Notes: generated by a model from the sequence alone, not told the origin. A stretch of 7,961 bases of DNA from a bacterium (GCA_030642425.1 DAOWNU010000076.1:1-7961), one strand, 5' to 3'; numbered from the stretch's first letter, positions 1 through 6,626 are shown. Numbers and translations: made by a program.

Positions 1-999
1 ATTCGCGGCTCATCTACGGCTGAACTGATCTTCGATAACTGCCGCGTGCCTGCTGAAAATGTGCTTGGTCAATTCGGGGCCGGTTTTCTGACGTTCATGA
101 AATCGCTGGATATCGGCCGGGCCAGTCTGGGTGCGGCTTGCCTGGGTGGGGCACAGGCGGTTTTGGATGCGGCGGTTAAGTGGGCAGCAGCCCGGCAGCA
201 ATTCGGCAAACCGATTGCCCAGAATCAGTCAGTGCATTTTGTGATCGCCGATATGGCCGCCGAGATCGAAAGGATGACCGGACCGTTTGCGGAGCAGATG
301 ACGCTTGCCGATAATATTATAGACATCCCCACGGGCGCGATGCCGATAATATTCAGTCCGCGCGGCTTGCTGGTTTTCCTGCTTCCCCTGAACGCCGCAA
401 TAAACGGCCGAACGGTCTATACCGGAATTTCGCCGCTGGTGGGCAAAGAGGGCGAGGCGCTGTTCGACGAGAGCCTTACTATCGTTGACGATGGGACGCT
501 GGAAAAGGGTATCGGGACGGCGCCTTTCGACGATGAGGGCGTGCCCAAGCGCAGAATACCAATAGTCGAGAATGGTGTGTTCAAGAATTTCCTGTTCGAC
601 AAAACGACTGCGGCAAAATCGAAACGCGAGAGCAACGGCTGCGCCAATCGCGGTATATTTACGCCGCCGGGCCCGGGGATTTCAAATCTGGCAATCGAGG
701 TGGGCGACGTATCGAAAGAGGATATGATCGCCGGTATCGAGGACGGCATTCTTGTCGATGGCGTGCTCGGTATGGGTCAGGGGAACATTATCTCCGGCGT
801 GTTCTCCAATCCATTCGGGGCGGTGTTTAAGATTGAAAAGGGCAAGCTCGTCGGCCGCGTGAAAGACGGCACTATTTCCGGCAATATATACTCCAACCTA
901 AAGGAAATATCGGCGATCAGCGACGTTCAGGAGACAGTCTATGGCAGTTTCCACGCGCCACATATTCGTGTCGATTCACTGACAGTTGCGGGAAAATAG
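1..999 (+). CDS. Chimeric frame: acyl-CoA dehydrogenase fragment fused to PmbA/TldD-family C-terminal part (5' partial)
   Basis: The frame is open from base 1 (I-R-G-S-S-T-A-E-L...), so the true start lies upstream; the GTG at 46 is internal. Up to about base 270 it reads as the middle of an acyl-CoA dehydrogenase: IRGSSTAEL, the VPAENVLG motif, then the helical region with RQQFGKPIAQNQ, the FAD/substrate-contact segment. From about base 297 to the TAG at 997 it reads as the C-terminal part of PmbA/TldD: TGAMPIIFSP, GIGTAPFDDEGVP, LGMGQGN, and a family-typical end SLTVAGK. PmbA/TldD proteins are about 450 aa and act as a pair in peptide maturation and proteolysis; the HExxxH metal site belongs to TldD, and none is present here. 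The dehydrogenase lacks its C-terminal helical domain with the catalytic Glu; the PmbA part lacks its N-terminal domain. Neither activity is expected. I know of no natural fusion of these families. Domain calls are firm; whether the fusion is real is not. Confidence 0.85.
   Translation: MRGSSTAELIFDNCRVPAENVLGQFGAGFLTFMKSLDIGRASLGAACLGGAQAVLDAAVKWAAARQQFGKPIAQNQSVHFVIADMAAEIERMTGPFAEQMTLADNIIDIPTGAMPIIFSPRGLLVFLLPLNAAINGRTVYTGISPLVGKEGEALFDESLTIVDDGTLEKGIGTAPFDDEGVPKRRIPIVENGVFKNFLFDKTTAAKSKRESNGCANRGIFTPPGPGISNLAIEVGDVSKEDMIAGIEDGILVDGVLGMGQGNIISGVFSNPFGAVFKIEKGKLVGRVKDGTISGNIYSNLKEISAISDVQETVYGSFHAPHIRVDSLTVAGK
265..300 (+). other. Junction between acyl-CoA dehydrogenase and PmbA/TldD homology
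   Basis: Dehydrogenase-like sequence is recognisable through ADMAAEIE (codons ending at base 270), where the family normally continues with a further long helix. PmbA-like sequence is recognisable from about LADNIIDIPTG (from base 304). The roughly 30 bases between fit neither family clearly. The frame passes through without a stop. Base composition does not visibly change at the join, which suggests both halves come from the same or a similar genome. The exact breakpoint cannot be fixed by eye. Confidence 0.6.
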
Positions 1000-1009
1000 G
1001 GCGGAGGAG

Positions 1010-1026
1010 AAGCTCAAAATCCAAAA
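1010..1026 (+). repeat. Short AGCTCAAA/ATCCAAA word pair, related to the repeat after lpxD
   Basis: AAGCTCAAAATCCAAAA lies just after the stop of the first gene. The same two words occur in the opposite order in the direct repeat at 6343-6358 and 6393-6408. This may be a worn copy of one dispersed element, but the match is short and A-rich, so chance is possible. Confidence 0.3.
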
Positions 1027-1028
1027 AA

Positions 1029-1072
1029 CCGTTTTCACGAAACGGGCGACTGCTTTCGCGGTCGCCTTTTTT
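1029..1072 (+). terminator. Rho-independent terminator after the first gene, with a small overlapping upstream hairpin
   Basis: GGCGAC (1045-1050) pairs with GTCGCC (1061-1066). The stem extends inward by T-G, G-C and C-G pairs to a TTTC loop, giving about 9 bp, followed directly by six T (1067-1072). This is a classic intrinsic terminator 46 bases past the TAG. A second hairpin, CCGTTT (1029-1034) with AAACGG (1040-1045), shares one base with it. No equally good terminator is visible for glmS on the other strand of this convergent gap. Confidence 0.8.
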
Positions 1073-1101
1073 GTTATAATAAACCCCACCGGCAAGCTCC
1101 A

Positions 1102-1169
1102 TTCGACAGGCTCAGGGCAAGCAGGGAACGGACAGGTCGGTCGTTGAGCTGGTTGTTGAGCTTGTCGAA
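1102..1169. repeat. Imperfect inverted repeat of the TCGACAGGCTCAG dispersed-repeat type
   Basis: TTCGACAGGCTCA (1102-1114) is matched by TGAGCTTGTCGAA (1157-1169) in inverted orientation, 12 of 13 bases. Inside the right half the octamer GTTGAGCT occurs twice (1143-1150, 1155-1162). Sequences of this kind recur in gaps of many bacterial genomes and give spurious peptides such as ACPEPVEW. It sits between two convergent genes, a common place for such elements. No transposase is attached. Bases 1170-1269 hold nothing else that I can assign. Confidence 0.6.
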
Positions 1170-1269
1170 ACAGCCAAAACGCCTTTTTATTATCAAGAGA
1201 GTTTCCGACCACGGAAGCGAATCGTGCTGAAAGCGCGTTGAGCACCTCATTAGTTGGCATTGCCGACCG

Positions 1270-3117
1270 CTATTCCACCGTTACCGACTTGGCGAGATTT
1301 CTGGGCTGGTCAACGTTCGTGCCGCGAATAACCGCGATATGATACGCGAGAAGCTGCATGGGCAGGGTGGTTATCATGGGCATAACGAGCGGAACCGCCT
1401 GCGGAACGTAGATCACATTATCGGTCAATTCCATTATTTGCTCGTCCCCTTCGGTGGCGACCGCTATCACGGGGCCGCCTCTGGCGCGGATTTCCTCGAT
1501 GTTCGACACGATTTTATCGTAGAGTGGGTCTTCGGTTGCAATAAATACCGCCGGAGTGTTCTTGTCTATCAAAGCGATAGGGCCGTGCTTCATTTCTGCA
1601 GCAGGATAACCTTCGGCGTGGACGTAACTTATCTCTTTTAGTTTAAGCGCTCCTTCAAGTGCGACGGGGAAATTTATACCCCTGCCGAGATATAGGAAGT
1701 TATTGCACATATAGTATTTCTCAGCGATCTTGCGAATTGTGCCTATTTCATCTTCTTTTTTGAGGAATAGTTCCACAAGTTCCGGCACGCGCTTTATCTC
1801 CTTTATCAGATCGACGCCCTGGGCCATCGAATAGCCGTGCATCCGCCCGAGCAGCAGGGCGATCTCCTCGAGAACCATCACCTGACTGGTGAAAGCTTTG
1901 GTCGAAGCCACCCCGATTTCGGGGCCGGCGTGAATATAAACACCGGCGTCGGTCTCGCGGGCGATAGTCGAGCCGACGACATTGACAATGCCAAAAACGG
2001 GCGCGCCCTGTCTTTTCGCCTCACGGAGCGCCGCGAGCGTGTCTGCGGTCTCGCCGGACTGACTGATAACAATAACCGCCTCGTTGTCTTTAATAATCGG
2101 ATTTCGATAGCGGAACTCGGATGCATAATCGACATCGACGGGCACACGCGCCAGCTCCTCGATAAGATATTCGCCGATAAGCGCCGCGTGCCAGCTCGTT
2201 CCGCAGGCGGTGATTACAAGCCTTTCTACGTCTTTGAGATCGTCGAAATAATCTTTCAGCCCGTTTAGGCGTGCAGTTCCCTCTTCCAGATTCAGCCTTC
2301 CCCGGAACGCGTTTTCCAGAGTTTGGGGCTGTTCGAAAATCTCTTTCAACATGAAATGTGGAAATCCGCCCTTTTCTATCTCGTTTAGCGACAACGAAAT
2401 TTTTTCGATTTTTGGCGTAATCGACTCGGCGTCGAGAGTGCTTATTACAATGGAATCGGCCTTGACTGTCGCAAGCGTGCCCTCGTCGAGATAGATGACC
2501 CTGTTCGTATATCGCAGAACTGCGGCGGCGTCCGAGGCGACCAGATATTCGTCCTCTCCGGCGCCTATCAGAAGCGGGCTTCCGTGCCGCGCGGCGAAAA
2601 TCCTGTCCGGCTCTTCGGAGAAAAGCACGGCGATTCCGTAAGTGCCCTCCACCTCGCGGAGCGCGCCGCGTATCGCTTTCCAGAACGGCATATCCGTGCC
2701 GCCGTTATAAACGTCTTCGATAAGGTGGGCGATAACCTCGGTATCGGTGTCGGTCGTGAATTTGTGGCCGCGTTCGGTGAGATACTGCCGTAATGCACGG
2801 TAGTTCTCGATTATGCCATTGTGCACCACGGCGATTTTCCCGGTGCAATCGGTGTGTGGGTGAGCGTTCGTGATCGAAGGCTCGCCGTGGGTTGCCCAGC
2901 GCGTATGCGCAATCCCGATCTTTGGATTATCCTCGATATTTCCGAGTTCGCGCTCCAGTTCCTTTATAAAACCGGTAACTTTGACCGTTTTGATTTTATT
3001 ATTGCAAAAATAGGCCACGCCGGCGGAGTCGTAGCCGCGGTATTCCAGTCTTTTCAGCCCGTCGATAAGCACCGGAAAGGCGTCCCGTTTTCCAACATAT
3101 CCAACAATTCCGCACAT
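1270..3117 (-). CDS. glmS: Glutamine--fructose-6-phosphate aminotransferase (isomerizing)
   Basis: Cytoplasmic enzyme that makes glucosamine-6-phosphate from fructose-6-phosphate and glutamine, the first committed step to UDP-GlcNAc. The 615-aa protein is full length (E. coli about 609). It starts MCGIVGYVG, so Cys2 is the N-terminal nucleophile of the glutaminase domain once Met is removed; HTRWATHGEPS (71-81) and HNGIIENY (99-106) follow. Two SIS sugar-isomerase domains come next: ACGTSWHAA (304-312), ISQSGETADT (351-360), VASTKAFTSQ (403-412), then ALEGALKLKEI (486-496). EMKHGP (508-513) places His511 at the ring-opening histidine, and the C-terminal NLAKSVTVE places Lys610 at the Schiff-base lysine. 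An AGGGG sequence lies 6 bases before the ATG. It follows glmM on the same strand after 124 bases, so co-transcription is likely. All key residues are present. Confidence 0.97.
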   Translation of the reverse strand: MCGIVGYVGKRDAFPVLIDGLKRLEYRGYDSAGVAYFCNNKIKTVKVTGFIKELERELGNIEDNPKIGIAHTRWATHGEPSITNAHPHTDCTGKIAVVHNGIIENYRALRQYLTERGHKFTTDTDTEVIAHLIEDVYNGGTDMPFWKAIRGALREVEGTYGIAVLFSEEPDRIFAARHGSPLLIGAGEDEYLVASDAAAVLRYTNRVIYLDEGTLATVKADSIVISTLDAESITPKIEKISLSLNEIEKGGFPHFMLKEIFEQPQTLENAFRGRLNLEEGTARLNGLKDYFDDLKDVERLVITACGTSWHAALIGEYLIEELARVPVDVDYASEFRYRNPIIKDNEAVIVISQSGETADTLAALREAKRQGAPVFGIVNVVGSTIARETDAGVYIHAGPEIGVASTKAFTSQVMVLEEIALLLGRMHGYSMAQGVDLIKEIKRVPELVELFLKKEDEIGTIRKIAEKYYMCNNFLYLGRGINFPVALEGALKLKEISYVHAEGYPAAEMKHGPIALIDKNTPAVFIATEDPLYDKIVSNIEEIRARGGPVIAVATEGDEQIMELTDNVIYVPQAVPLVMPMITTLPMQLLAYHIAVIRGTNVDQPRNLAKSVTVE

Positions 3118-3160
3118 AATTGCCCCTGAATAAAATTTGTTTAGCGAAACAGAATCATAT

Positions 3161-3190
3161 TATTTATTGTTATTACAAATGCTTTGCCAA
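3161..3190 (-). promoter_or_regulatory. Possible weak promoter in the glmM-glmS gap
   Basis: On the minus strand TTGGCA (3190 down to 3185) could be a -35 box, with TAAATA 18 bases on (3166 down to 3161) as a poor -10. The gap 3118-3241 is strongly AT-rich and has no clear terminator after glmM. An extra promoter for glmS is therefore possible but not demonstrated, and simple read-through from glmM is equally compatible. I see no glmS ribozyme fold, and the space is short for one. Confidence 0.22.
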
Positions 3191-3241
3191 ACTGTCATAG
3201 CCTCGCTATTTTTTCGAAAATTTCCCTTCAATCCGCTCCGC

Positions 3242-4561
3242 CTATTCGAGCAGTTTCCTCGCCCTTTCGACAAGCGATTTGACTCTATCTTCGCTTTTCG
3301 CCTCTGCAATAATCCGAAGAATATCTTCCGTATTGGACGCCCGAACGTGTAGCCAGGCGTCGTCGAGCGCGATACGGACGCCGTCGGTCATGTCGATTTT
3401 GCCGGTATCGAACTCGCCCGCAAGGATTTTCGCCAGCGCATCCTCCTCGATACGGACGTTTATCTTCTCCTTTATCATATAGAGCTTTGGGAATTCTCCG
3501 GCAAGCCGGGACAGTGTTTCCCCGGTTCGCGCCAATCTATGTAGAATAGTCGCCGCCGCCAATGCGCCGTCCCTGCCGGGATGACATGCCGGCACTATCA
3601 ATCCGCCGTTGCCCTCGCCGCCGACCGGCGAGCCTATTTCGAGCATCTTTTCAGCGACATTTATCTCTCCGACCTTCGTTCTAAAAACGGGCTGCCCAAG
3701 CGATTCGACCATGGCGCTGGTGGAGAGGTTCACGACTATCGGCCCGGGATTGAAATGGATAACCTCCGCCGCGCCTATCGCGAGAGTGTATTCTTCGCCT
3801 ATCGCCACGCCCTTTTCGTCCACGAGCGCCAGCCGGTCGGCGTCCGGGTCGGTTGCGAGGCCGATATCCGCGCCGTGCTCGATCACCGCTTTTTCCAGAC
3901 CGGTCAGATTTTCCGGCCTCGGCTCGGGATCGTGCGTGAATATGCCGTCCGGTTCGCATTCCAACTGCACGATCTCGCATCCCAATTTTTCCAGAAGGGG
4001 AAGCAGCACGATTGCGCCCGTGCCGCTGTTGGCGTCGAGAACAACCTTGAGTTTAGCGTCGCGGATTATTCCGGCTTCGAGCCACGGAAGCCAGATTATC
4101 GCGTCGATGTGATAGTTTTCCGCATTCGCGATCACCTTTTCCGAGCCTATCTCGCTGTGGGAAGCCCAGGCGATTTCGCGTTTCGTCGCCGCTCTTAGCT
4201 TTTTAAAATCGTCCGCGCCGAGAAACAGGCCGTCCTCGCGAAGAAATTTTAACGCGTTCCACTCGATAGGATTGTGGCTCGCCGTAATAATTATCCCGCC
4301 GGACGCTTTGGTTTTATCGGTGATTATTTCCGCGGTCGGCGTTGCCTGAATGCCGATATATATAATGTCCCGCCCCGCGAGCCTGAGGGTCGAAGAAACA
4401 AATCTCTCGATAGACCGGCCGCTCGGTCGTGAATCCCTCGCGATCACTATCGGCCCGGGGGGAAGCATCGAAGCAAAAGCCCCACAATACTTTGCGATGA
4501 CCTCCGGTGTAAAACTTTCGCCCACGATACCCCTCACTCCGCTGATACTTTCCTTGAGCAT
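3242..4561 (-). CDS. glmM: Phosphoglucosamine mutase (phosphohexomutase family)
   Basis: Converts glucosamine-6-phosphate to glucosamine-1-phosphate in the cytoplasm, the step after GlmS. Alpha-D-phosphohexomutase family, 439 aa, normal length. Motifs in order: SISGVRGIVGE (5-15) and ARDSRPSG (41-48); the active-site loop TASHNP (93-98), with Ser95 the phosphoserine; the metal site DPDADR (238-243); the sugar-binding loop GEGNGG (315-320); the phosphate-binding loop RASNTE (407-412). GEGNGG and SNTE, instead of GEESGG and SGTE, mark the archaeal-like branch also found in several bacterial phyla. Asp413 stands where Pro usually follows NTE, a small oddity. Sequence alone cannot exclude phosphomannomutase or phosphoglucomutase activity; adjacency to glmS favours GlmM. 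The start fits the family N terminus; a GGAGG lies only 3 bases before the ATG, unusually close. Confidence 0.9.
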   Translation of the reverse strand: MLKESISGVRGIVGESFTPEVIAKYCGAFASMLPPGPIVIARDSRPSGRSIERFVSSTLRLAGRDIIYIGIQATPTAEIITDKTKASGGIIITASHNPIEWNALKFLREDGLFLGADDFKKLRAATKREIAWASHSEIGSEKVIANAENYHIDAIIWLPWLEAGIIRDAKLKVVLDANSGTGAIVLLPLLEKLGCEIVQLECEPDGIFTHDPEPRPENLTGLEKAVIEHGADIGLATDPDADRLALVDEKGVAIGEEYTLAIGAAEVIHFNPGPIVVNLSTSAMVESLGQPVFRTKVGEINVAEKMLEIGSPVGGEGNGGLIVPACHPGRDGALAAATILHRLARTGETLSRLAGEFPKLYMIKEKINVRIEEDALAKILAGEFDTGKIDMTDGVRIALDDAWLHVRASNTEDILRIIAEAKSEDRVKSLVERARKLLE

Positions 4562-4590
4562 GATCCTCCAGTGGTTGGTATATTGCCTGC

Positions 4591-4623
4591 GTATAAGAAA
4601 CGAAATAATTTCCTCGTTGTCAA
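4591..4623 (-). promoter_or_regulatory. Tentative promoter for glmM-glmS
   Basis: On the minus strand a perfect TTGACA (4623 down to 4618) lies upstream of glmM, with TTATAC (4596 down to 4591) as the nearest -10-like hexamer. The spacing is 21 bases, longer than the usual 16-18, so the pair is doubtful even though the -35 box is exact. Some promoter must lie in 4562-4739, since the genes diverge here. Confidence 0.3.
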
Positions 4624-4678
4624 GTAAGACTGTGTTTTGTGGGAAAATTTACTAAATTTAATCCGTTGGAGTTTGAAC

Positions 4679-4706
4679 TTGCGAGAATTATTTTTTAAGT
4701 TATATT
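4679..4706 (+). promoter_or_regulatory. Probable sigma70-like promoter for skp-lpxD
   Basis: TTGCGA (4679-4684), a 16-base spacer and TATATT (4701-4706) give a plausible -35/-10 pair (4 of 6 and 5 of 6 to consensus), placing the start of transcription near 4713 with a leader of under 30 bases. It lies in the 178-bp divergent gap shared with glmM. No operator palindrome is obvious nearby. Confidence 0.45.
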
Positions 4707-4727
4707 CATTGAAAGAAAATCGATGTT

Positions 4728-4734
4728 AAAGGAG
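4728..4734 (+). promoter_or_regulatory. Ribosome binding site of skp
   Basis: AAAGGAG lies 5 bases before the ATG at 4740. It is the strongest and best-spaced site in the window and fixes the start of skp. It probably also serves lpxD by translational coupling. Confidence 0.8.
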
Positions 4735-4739
4735 AAAAA

Positions 4740-5261
4740 ATGAGAAAAGCATTTGTTCTGTTAGTTCTGTTTGTCGCGACAGCTCTGGTGCAAGCGGCGG
4801 ATCTGAAAATCGCATATATTAACTCCGAACAGCTTCGCCTCGAATATGGCGCTTTTGCCGACGCACAAGCCCAGTTCGATAAGGACGTTGCCACATGGGA
4901 AACCGAAGCTGGCGTGCTGGAGACGGAGTTGATCGATCTTCAGACCGAATACGAACAGCAATCGCTCCTGCTTTCCGAAGACAAAAAGAAAGAACGGCTC
5001 AGGCTTATCGAGCAGAAACAGCTCGAATACCAGCAGTTCCTCGCAAATATTTTCGGAGCGGGTGGACAGGCGGAAAAGCGCAATGCCGAGCTTACCTCGC
5101 CGCTTCTGGAACAGATCAACGAGGCGCTGATCGATATAGCCTCGCGCGAGGGCTACGATCTAATCCTCGACGTGGCCGGCGGCAACGTAGCCTATATCGA
5201 CGAGAATCTGGATATTACGGACAGGCTTCTCGAAGAGCTATCCGCAATACCGAGCGAGTAA
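4740..5261 (+). CDS. skp: Skp/OmpH-family periplasmic chaperone
   Basis: Exported chaperone that in characterised relatives forms a trimeric 'jellyfish' and holds unfolded outer-membrane proteins on their way to the BAM machine. Its 173 aa are close to the family norm. Residues 1-19 are a signal peptide: MRK, a hydrophobic core, then cleavage probably after VQA. ADLKIAYINSEQL (20-32) is the family's opening beta-strand (usually KIAYVD). Residues about 40-135 form the long charged, Gln/Glu/Lys-rich alpha-helical hairpin arms, and EGYDLILDVAGGNVAYID (137-154) is the returning body segment. The neighbour lpxD starts inside its stop codon, an order (skp-lpxD) widespread in diderms. The usual upstream bamA is replaced here by divergent glmM. 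The mature protein should be periplasmic. The family call is firm from architecture and context. Confidence 0.9.
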   Translation: MRKAFVLLVLFVATALVQAADLKIAYINSEQLRLEYGAFADAQAQFDKDVATWETEAGVLETELIDLQTEYEQQSLLLSEDKKKERLRLIEQKQLEYQQFLANIFGAGGQAEKRNAELTSPLLEQINEALIDIASREGYDLILDVAGGNVAYIDENLDITDRLLEELSAIPSE

Positions 5262-6283
5262 TGCGCGCCTCCGAGCTTGCAGATATGCTTTCCGGGACGC
5301 TGGCCGGTCCGGGCGATCCCGAAATCGCCACTGTCGCGCCTCTCGACGAGGCGTGCGAAGGGCAGGTTGCGTTTCTTCATAACAGCAAATACCGCAAGCA
5401 ATTGGCGATATCGAAGGCATCCTGCATCGTTCTGCGGGAGAGAGATATTCCCGAAGAACGCACATTCGCGGCGATAGTCCTTCCGAACCCTCACCGGGCG
5501 ATGGCCGATGCGGTCGATATTCTTTACCCCGAGAAAACGCCCCTGGCCGGTATTCATCCGACTGCGATGATCGATCCGACAGCCACAATAGGAAAAGGCG
5601 TATCCGTGGAAGCGCACGTATTTATCGGCCCCGGCTCGGTTATCGGGAATAATTGCCGTGTTTATCAGGGCTGTGTTCTGATGTCGGATGTCCACATAGG
5701 CCCAAAATGCGCGCTCTACCCGAACGTCGCGATATATCCCAAAACCTGGCTCGGCGAGGGAACGATTATCCATTCGAACACTGTGCTCGGCTCAGATGGC
5801 TTCGGTTTCGCGCCCACAGGGGAAGATATTCTAAAGATCCGGCAGGTGGGCAAACTAATTATCGAGAGCGACGTGGAGATAGGCGCCTGTTGCACGCTGG
5901 ACAGGGGCAGTTTCACCGAGACGAGGATCGGGCGCGGCACCAAGATCGACAACATGGTGCATATCGGCCACAACTGCCGGATTGGAGAAAACTGCCTTAT
6001 CGCGGCGCAGACTGGCCTTGCCGGAAGCACGATTATCGGCAACAGGGTGATTATCGCCGGACAGGTTGGATTTGGGGGCCATCAGAAGATTGGCGACGAC
6101 TCGATTTTTTTCGCGAAAAGCGGCATCAACGGCGATGTCGAACCGGGGAGCCAGTATTTCGGCTATCCGGCGAAAGACAGGTTGAAGACACATCGGGAGA
6201 ACGTGTATATCTCGAAGCTGGGAGAGCTTTTTAAGCGCGTGAAAGAACTCGAGAAACAACTCGATGTAAATAGAAGGCGTTGA
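5261..6283 (+). CDS. lpxD: UDP-3-O-acylglucosamine N-acyltransferase
   Basis: Transfers an acyl chain from acyl-ACP to the 2-amino group of UDP-3-O-acyl-glucosamine, the third step of lipid A synthesis, in the cytoplasm. The 340-aa length matches E. coli LpxD (341). Residues 1-95 are the uridine-binding N-terminal domain. Residues about 98-300 are left-handed beta-helix hexapeptide repeats (AMIDPTATIGKGVSVEAHVF and on). SDGFGFAPTG (178-187) is a conserved loop, and NMVHIGHNC (231-239) contains His237, matching the catalytic His239 of E. coli. GGHQKIGD (272-279) supplies the second conserved His. A C-terminal coiled helix (316-335) fits trimer packing. The ATG overlaps the skp stop (TAATG) and has no real Shine-Dalgarno, so it probably depends on translational coupling. 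The frame is open further upstream, but only inside skp. No lpxA, fabZ or lpxB follows in the window. Confidence 0.95.
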   Translation: MRASELADMLSGTLAGPGDPEIATVAPLDEACEGQVAFLHNSKYRKQLAISKASCIVLRERDIPEERTFAAIVLPNPHRAMADAVDILYPEKTPLAGIHPTAMIDPTATIGKGVSVEAHVFIGPGSVIGNNCRVYQGCVLMSDVHIGPKCALYPNVAIYPKTWLGEGTIIHSNTVLGSDGFGFAPTGEDILKIRQVGKLIIESDVEIGACCTLDRGSFTETRIGRGTKIDNMVHIGHNCRIGENCLIAAQTGLAGSTIIGNRVIIAGQVGFGGHQKIGDDSIFFAKSGINGDVEPGSQYFGYPAKDRLKTHRENVYISKLGELFKRVKELEKQLDVNRRR

Positions 6284-6342
6284 TTTTTGCCAATAAAGCA
6301 TAAGTGGAGGAAATATTGGTAAATCCGGGTAATTTAAACAAT

Positions 6343-6408
6343 AAATCCAAAGCTCAAAGCTTAAATGTCCCCGGACGCCCGGTGGCGAAATCAAATCCAA
6401 AGCTCAAA
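6343..6408 (+). repeat. Direct repeat AAATCCAAAGCTCAAA, two copies 50 bp apart
   Basis: Exact 16-bp copies lie at 6343-6358 and 6393-6408, separated by a GC-richer segment containing CCGG twice. The first copy runs into AGCTT, making a small AAGCT-CAA-AGCTT palindrome. Related words occur at 1010-1026. It resembles degenerate intergenic repeat filler and has no coding potential. Confidence 0.65.
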
Positions 6409-6418
6409 TGTCAAACCC

Positions 6419-6519
<101 letters not shown>

Positions 6520-6520
6520 C

Positions 6521-6555
6521 TTTTACCTTTTACCTTTTACCTAATACCTTTTACC
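6521..6555 (+). repeat. Heptamer tandem repeat TTTTACC, five units
   Basis: Units lie at 6521, 6528, 6535, 6542 (variant TAATACC) and 6549, followed by a run of six T. The 7-bp unit lies about 90 bases before the start of the barrel gene, upstream of the AT-rich putative promoter. Slippage in such an array would alter promoter geometry, not reading frame. Confidence 0.85.
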
Positions 6556-6615
6556 TTTTTTCTAATTTTACTCGAATGCACCATTATTCAGCAATATCAA
6601 ATAGCAATAAGTGAC

Positions 6616-6626
6616 TATATTATAAA
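6616..6626 (+). promoter_or_regulatory. AT-rich -10-like segment before the barrel gene
   Basis: Overlapping TATATT (6616-6621) and TATAAA (6621-6626) boxes lie 19-29 bases before the ATG, but no good -35 hexamer is found at normal spacing. The downstream AGGGAG (6635-6640), 4 bases from the ATG, is a reasonable ribosome site and supports the start at 6645. Confidence 0.3.

Noticed and set aside
1003..1010. GGAGGAGA just after the first gene's stop, looking like a ribosome site for a lost gene
   Set aside because: No start codon with a usable frame follows before the terminator at 1045. A purine-rich run is enough to explain it.
1224..1245. GTGCT/AGCAC inverted repeat as a glmS terminator
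   Set aside because: The stem is only 5 bp, the loop is 12 bases, and no T tract follows in the direction of glmS transcription.
976..1260. A 94-codon minus-strand frame in the convergent gap
   Set aside because: It contains PACPEPVEW, the usual spurious translation of the dispersed inverted repeat, and has no ribosome site or family resemblance.
3118..3241. glmS ribozyme or other riboswitch in the glmS leader
   Set aside because: The 124-base gap is AT-rich, lacks the paired G/C-rich helices expected and shows no stable fold by eye.
3581..4198. Long plus-strand frames opposite glmM, and similar ones opposite glmS and lpxD
   Set aside because: These are shadows of well-identified genes, with no recognisable domains and no ribosome sites.
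4895..5260. In-frame upstream extension of lpxD by 122 codons
   Set aside because: It lies entirely inside skp in another frame, has arginine-rich unnatural composition, and LpxD is already full length from 5261.
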